DNA of 39,044 nt from CAZTHM01 sp041946825 (GTDB lineage Bacteria > Acidobacteriota > Terriglobia > UBA7540). Below are positions 38,231 to 39,044 of the stretch, piece after piece; position 1 is the stretch's first letter; each line of letters opens with the position of its first letter. The stretch is taken from contig JBHGBD010000035.1 of NCBI GenBank assembly GCA_041946825.1, positions 1 to 39,044 on the forward strand, read 5' to 3'. The notes under the pieces were generated by a model. It made no database searches, had not been told where the DNA came from, and saw nothing but the letters and a program-made list of their open reading frames with translations. Made by a program: the position numbers and the translations under genes.

Positions 38231-39044
38231 ATGTGTCAACTGCCCCCGTCCAGTTCTTCTTCCGATACAACTTCTTCAGCGCCCTCTTGTATCTTTCAAG
38301 CTGGCGCTCCCCTTTCTTTATTGCCCGAGGGTTATTTGGCTTGAGTTCCCGGACGTCCCCCTTTGAACGGTTCACAGCATCCGCTCGTCCTCCTGGGAGT
38401 CTGACCTCTTTTTGATAGCCTGGGCCAGGATCGTAATTCCTGTGGGCTTCGCGGCCTCTCGCTGCTGCTTCATTCTCCCCACTAGTGGAGCTTTTTGAGA
38501 GGTGGTAAAGTCCTTTTGCGGCCGTCATTCCCAGTTGTGCCGCCGCTCCGGCCTCTGCGACGGCAACGGGCGTGGCGACAGCGGCAGTGCCGAATTCGGT
38601 CGCGACGGCTGCTGTTCCGAAGCTCAATGCACCAATGCTTCCCACGAGGACTGACGCCACATCGCCGACGAACTGTCCCCGCTGGAGGTCTTCGTTGTCG
38701 GATTCCATTCGTTCGGTGGCGCCGGCATTGCTTGAAATCGCGTTCGCGAATCCCAGAAGGACGTCCCAAGCGTCGCGTCCCGTCGGGTCGTTGAAGCGCA
38801 GGGGGTTGTTGTAGGCGTACTGGTATTTGTTGAGCGACTGAGGATTCAAGATGTCCGCGTAGGGCAAGGGGCCGGGAGGTGTCGCGTCGGGGCCGCCGAA
38901 GCTGGCGTTGACGGCGTCCACGGGGCCTCCTCGAAACTCATCCGGGCTCATCCAGCGGTAGAAGCGCGAGGGGTAGTCGCGGGTCTGGGACATGAAGATT
39001 TCCGCCGGGTCGGACACCGGCAGATACTCGCGCAGCGAGGCGAA
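38223..39044 (-). CDS. RHS-repeat toxin C-terminus with REase-like tip (5' end outside window)
   Basis: At least 273 residues of a larger RHS/YD-repeat protein; the frame is open to the window edge. The RHS core end reads RFYRWMSPDEF..ADILNPQSLNKYQYAYNNPLRFNDPTGR. A hydrophobic, Ala/Gly-rich stretch follows (SVLVGSIGALSFGTAAVATEF, with a duplicated FGTAAVAT), then a Lys/Arg-rich toxin tip with GREAHRNYDPGPGYQKEVRLPGGRADAV and DVRELKPNNPRAIKKGERQLERY. The Asp-x(n)-Glu-x-Lys spacing fits a restriction endonuclease-like nuclease toxin. Such proteins are delivered to rivals, often by a type VI system or at the cell surface. Confidence 0.85.
   Translation of the reverse strand, partial: FASLREYLPVSDPAEIFMSQTRDYPSRFYRWMSPDEFRGGPVDAVNASFGGPDATPPGPLPYADILNPQSLNKYQYAYNNPLRFNDPTGRDAWDVLLGFANAISSNAGATERMESDNEDLQRGQFVGDVASVLVGSIGALSFGTAAVATEFGTAAVATPVAVAEAGAAAQLGMTAAKGLYHLSKSSTSGENEAAARGREAHRNYDPGPGYQKEVRLPGGRADAVNRSKGDVRELKPNNPRAIKKGERQLERYKRALKKLYRKKNWTGAVDTYE

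Overview
The window is 39 kb of GC-rich bacterial chromosome. Its mix of genes points to Acidobacteriota: Tat-secreted TIM-barrel and sugar-type oxidoreductases, a large secreted hypothetical, many small toxin-antitoxin (TA) style pairs, and a Tes-like radical SAM enzyme. This placement is inferred from gene content; no rRNA or other phylogenetic marker is present.

Layout. 0.35-3.3 kb: a long-tailed response regulator, a small basic protein, and a HTH/PIN TA operon. The operon's promoter carries a 9-bp repeat array and a 17-bp inverted repeat. 3.3-10 kb: envelope and metabolic genes (BamD-like lipoprotein, ribulose-phosphate epimerase, FKBP lipoprotein, two secreted sugar-type proteins, M23 peptidase). 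A broken GxxExxY gene framed by inverted repeats interrupts this block. 10.3-13.2 kb: a nitric oxide reductase norCB operon, with a two-haem NorC and a palindrome upstream, then an RraA-family gene. 13.3-16.8 kb: a one-strand island of small TA-type modules (ParE, ribbon-helix-helix, DUF2442/DUF4160, PIN plus ImmA/IrrE) that also holds a decayed 3' fragment of a second radical SAM gene. 17-22.3 kb: the intact radical SAM enzyme (candidate tetraether or membrane-spanning lipid synthase type), two tandem DUF488 genes with an OB-like partner, and a fused acyl-carrier/KAS III protein. 22.3-33.5 kb: mixed housekeeping (PotA-type ATPase, MetE-like enzyme, Gfo/Idh oxidoreductase, cytochrome c, YggX, Tdh), a nucleotidyltransferase pair, a comM remnant and an 811-codon secreted protein.

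33.9-39 kb is accessory DNA. It holds an XRE regulator and secreted HNH nuclease, then the 3' half of a tRNA-Arg(CCU) sequence, then a tyrosine integrase. The integrase is the last gene of a tightly coupled four-gene operon (zinc ribbon, single-TM peptide, excisionase, integrase). Three palindromes at exact 33-bp spacing lie upstream of that operon. The right edge is the C-terminus of an RHS polymorphic toxin with a REase-like tip, followed by an overlapping candidate immunity gene.

No CRISPR array, rRNA or complete tRNA was seen. The best candidates for new biology are the 33-bp-spaced operator array of the integrative element, the 9-bp repeat operator of the PIN module, the ACP-KAS III fusion, the RHS toxin/immunity pair and the Tes-like enzyme with its decayed paralogue.
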